Shown: piece after piece, positions 13,695 through 15,188 of the stretch
Position numbering within the stretch: position 1 is the stretch's first letter
Layout of the letters: each line of letters opens with the position of its first letter
Source of the DNA: JBMNUL01 sp050946255
GTDB taxonomy: Bacteria; Actinomycetota; Coriobacteriia; Coriobacteriales; CADBOM01
Assembly (NCBI GenBank): GCA_050946255.1
Contig: JBMNUL010000053.1
Coordinates: 1-15,188, forward strand
DNA length: 15,188 bases
Direction: 5' to 3'
Program-made: the position numbers and the translations under genes
The notes under the pieces: generated by a model
The model's database searches: none
The model's input: only the letters and a program-made list of their open reading frames with translations
Told to the model about the DNA's origin: nothing

Positions 13695-14699
13695 CTATCC
13701 CAATCGCTCAACGAAGTAGTCGGCCATGGACAGGAGCAGATCTCTCGATTCGGAATCCTCGATGCTCCCGACCAAGCCACGTTTTGCCTCCTCGATGAGG
13801 TTCCTCGCGTAGGACCTGGCCGCCGCGATGGATCCGCTCTTTTCCAAGAGCTCGACCGCCCTTTCGAGCTTCGCAGGGTCTGTGGTCTTGGAATCGAGAA
13901 TCTCTATCAGCTCGTCTCGCACTGAAGAATCCTGCAGGGCATGAGCGACAGCGAAGGTTCGCTTCCCCTCGGTAATGTCGCTCCTGAAGTCTTTCCTAGT
14001 GCTCTCCGCCTCTCCGACGAGGTTGAGGAGGTCGTCCTGAATCTGGAATGCCAACCCGGTGAGCATGCCGAAATGCCTCAGTGCCTCTACCTGCTCGTCC
14101 GAACCTCCACCGACTATCGCGCCAATTGCAAGGGGGACTCCCCCAGAGTAGTAAGCGGTCTTGTGGGTTGCCATCTTCACGTAGTCGTCAACGGTGATGT
14201 CATAGCGTCTGTCGCGGGCCCAACCCACATCGAGAGCCTGCCCTTCTATCGTACGGGCATCCATATCGACCAGTTCCTTGACGAGCCTCACCTTCACATG
14301 ATCGTCGAGGGAGGGGTCGTCAACTACCGAGGACATGACGGAAGAGAGGGCCATGTCCCCTGCGTTTATCGCAAGGCCTACGCCGATGGCAATGTGCATG
14401 CACGGCTTCCCCCGACGTATAAGCGACTCGTCGGCAATATCGTCGTGGATGAGCGCGGCGGTGTGGAAATGCTCCACTGCGGCTCCCGAGCTAAGAGCGT
14501 CCATGGGGTTTCCACCCACGGCAGAACACGCGAGCATGCAGATAAGGGGCCTGTGCCGCTTTCCGGCATTGGACGTGTATTCCTGCAGAGGGTCGTAGAG
14601 GTACTTTCGGATATCGACATCTTTCTCGGCATCGAAATAAGTGTCGAGATAGTCGTTGACGATATGTGCATTTTCCGAAAGGTACTCTGCAAAATCCAT
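13695..14699 (-). CDS. Polyprenyl diphosphate synthase family protein
   Basis: A 334-residue trans-isoprenyl diphosphate synthase, which extends allylic diphosphates with isopentenyl diphosphate to make quinone side chains or other isoprenoids. Visible are GKRHRP (46-51), the first Asp-rich motif IHDDIADESLIRRG (Asp86, Asp87, Asp90), TAYYSGG (about 181-187) and the second Asp-rich motif FQIQDDLLNLVG (Asp222, Asp223). The third position of the second motif is Asn226 rather than Asp, a change seen in some geranylgeranyl diphosphate synthases. Chain length cannot be predicted confidently. An in-frame GTG at 14708 is possible, but AGGTGA stands 5 nt before the ATG at 14699, so I use that. The gene lies downstream of mazG and a repeat element and has its own likely promoter. 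Confidence 0.92.
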   Translation of the reverse strand: MDFAEYLSENAHIVNDYLDTYFDAEKDVDIRKYLYDPLQEYTSNAGKRHRPLICMLACSAVGGNPMDALSSGAAVEHFHTAALIHDDIADESLIRRGKPCMHIAIGVGLAINAGDMALSSVMSSVVDDPSLDDHVKVRLVKELVDMDARTIEGQALDVGWARDRRYDITVDDYVKMATHKTAYYSGGVPLAIGAIVGGGSDEQVEALRHFGMLTGLAFQIQDDLLNLVGEAESTRKDFRSDITEGKRTFAVAHALQDSSVRDELIEILDSKTTDPAKLERAVELLEKSGSIAAARSYARNLIEEAKRGLVGSIEDSESRDLLLSMADYFVERLG

Positions 14700-14783
14700 G
14701 TTGTTCACCTGCTGTTCCAGCTAGAGTCAAGCTCCAACTGCCCGACACTATAACTTACCCCTAAAATATACTTTAAACGCAGC

Positions 14784-14792
14784 ATTATATCA
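14784..14792 (-). promoter_or_regulatory. Extended -10 promoter of the polyprenyl synthase gene
   Basis: The minus strand reads TGATATAAT, a perfect extended -10 box, about 85 bp upstream of the ATG. The -35 area is poor, as is usual for extended -10 promoters. It sits exactly at the edge of the intergenic repeat element, so the element's end forms part of the promoter. Another -10-like hexamer, TATAGT, lies closer to the gene. Confidence 0.5.
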
Positions 14793-14992
14793 GGAGAATC
14801 TGCCCCACTTGTCGCTTATCGTGAGCCACCCATCCATGTGCGTCAGGGCTTTTTCGAGATGACGGGCGAATCGTGGCGCTGCGAAGAAAAACTCCCACGT
14901 ACGCCAAGATTACTCCCGTCAAGCTTGACGATGGAGCCAAGGCTGAAGCGAACACCCACGTGCGCCAGTGTTCCACGACAGGAGAATCTGCC
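14791..14992. repeat. Structured intergenic repeat element with 14-bp terminal direct repeats
   Basis: CAGGAGAATCTGCC occurs at 14791-14804 and again at 14979-14992, 188 bp apart, and similarity continues for about another 14 bp beyond each copy. Inside are CCCACGTACGCCA (14894-14906) and CCCACGTGCGCCA (14955-14967), with a third, degenerate copy at 14831-14845. A perfect palindrome CGTCAAGCTTGACG lies at 14917-14930, and TGACGGG (14860-14866) is inverted at 14915-14921. The right copy abuts the mazG stop codon, and the left copy abuts the next gene's promoter. It looks like an inserted or tandemly duplicated interspersed repeat, not a gene. Short frames run through it in several phases. Confidence 0.6.
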
Positions 14993-15188
14993 TCAGCTGC
15001 CGCTCAATTCCTCCTTGGCACGCTCCCAGAGGTCATCAAGCCCATCTATGCCATACGAACCAAGGTCCTTTCCCTCGTCTCTGGAGTACGACTCCATGAG
15101 AGACCAGCGCTTCCTGAATTTGTCGCAAGACCTCCTGAGGGCGCTCTCCGCATCGATGCCATCCTTGCGGGCGACATTTACCAAGGAG
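14993..15188 (-). CDS. mazG: Nucleoside triphosphate pyrophosphohydrolase MazG, 3' end
   Basis: The last 65 residues or so of a MazG-type enzyme; the start lies beyond the window. MazG hydrolyses nucleoside triphosphates to monophosphates, helping to clear abnormal or excess nucleotides in the cytoplasm. The visible segment has the C-terminal family pattern LVNVARKDGIDAESALRRSCDKFRKRW followed by a loop and GLDDLWERAKEEL; the first part matches the end of the second MazG domain with its helix of Asn, Arg and Lys residues. It ends with TGA directly against the right arm of the intergenic repeat. The partial length prevents checking the catalytic Glu residues. Confidence 0.82.
   Translation of the reverse strand, partial: SLVNVARKDGIDAESALRRSCDKFRKRWSLMESYSRDEGKDLGSYGIDGLDDLWERAKEELSGS

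Noticed and set aside
14785..14976. 63-codon minus-strand frame in the mazG-polyprenyl synthase gap
   Set aside because: GTG start without a ribosome binding site, lying inside the repeat element; several other frames through the element are equally open, which points to repeat sequence rather than coding.

Overview
The window looks like chromosomal DNA from an obligate or strict anaerobe of the high-GC Gram-positive lineage, most likely a Coriobacteriia member (Actinomycetota). This is inferred from gene content (FprA flavodiiron protein, Sapep/PepV dipeptidase, stand-alone HyuA-like protein, MazG next to a polyprenyl synthase, small lipoproteins), from moderately high GC with strong AGGAG-type ribosome binding sites, and from two Gram-positive type LexA boxes (GAAC-N4-GTTC). 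No rRNA, tRNA, CRISPR array, transposase or phage gene was seen.

Layout, left to right. At 1-305 is the 3' end of a plus-strand DNA-deoxyinosine (hypoxanthine) glycosylase. Convergent to it is a minus-strand pair: a PepV-like dipeptidase (1710-3122) followed by a homocysteine S-methyltransferase-like protein (346-1668). A divergent region of about 310 bp holds a strong SOS promoter that drives a two-gene plus-strand operon. The first gene is a radical SAM protein of the putative DNA modification/repair family (3435-4970). The second is its usual partner of the TIGR03915/DUF4130 type (4954-5967), translationally coupled by a 17-nt overlap. From 6125 to the end every gene is on the minus strand: FprA flavodiiron protein (6125-7306), two tandem paralogous lipoproteins (7567-7974 and 8118-8519), a HyuA-like hydantoinase/oxoprolinase (8858-10888), a four-helix membrane protein with a very long Gln/Trp-rich tail and a C-terminal zinc ribbon (10978-12459), a protein with two peptidoglycan-binding domains (12560-13474), a polyprenyl diphosphate synthase (13695-14699), an intergenic repeat element (14791-14992) and the 3' end of mazG (14993-15188). 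The 220-bp gap 13475-13694 shows no gene or clear signal.

The most interesting unit is the SOS operon. The two LexA boxes sit exactly where a repressor would block the promoter, one between -35 and -10 and one over the predicted start of transcription. The radical SAM protein carries a Cx3Cx2C cluster motif, a helix-hairpin-helix DNA-binding segment and, in a C-terminal extension, the pentapeptide QLSLF, which matches the consensus for binding the beta sliding clamp. Together these suggest a DNA-damage-induced, clamp-recruited radical SAM repair or modification pair whose chemistry is not established. Other items worth a look are the structured intergenic repeat beside mazG, the low-complexity zinc-ribbon membrane protein, and a peptidoglycan-binding protein without a signal peptide that resembles the front half of CwlM.
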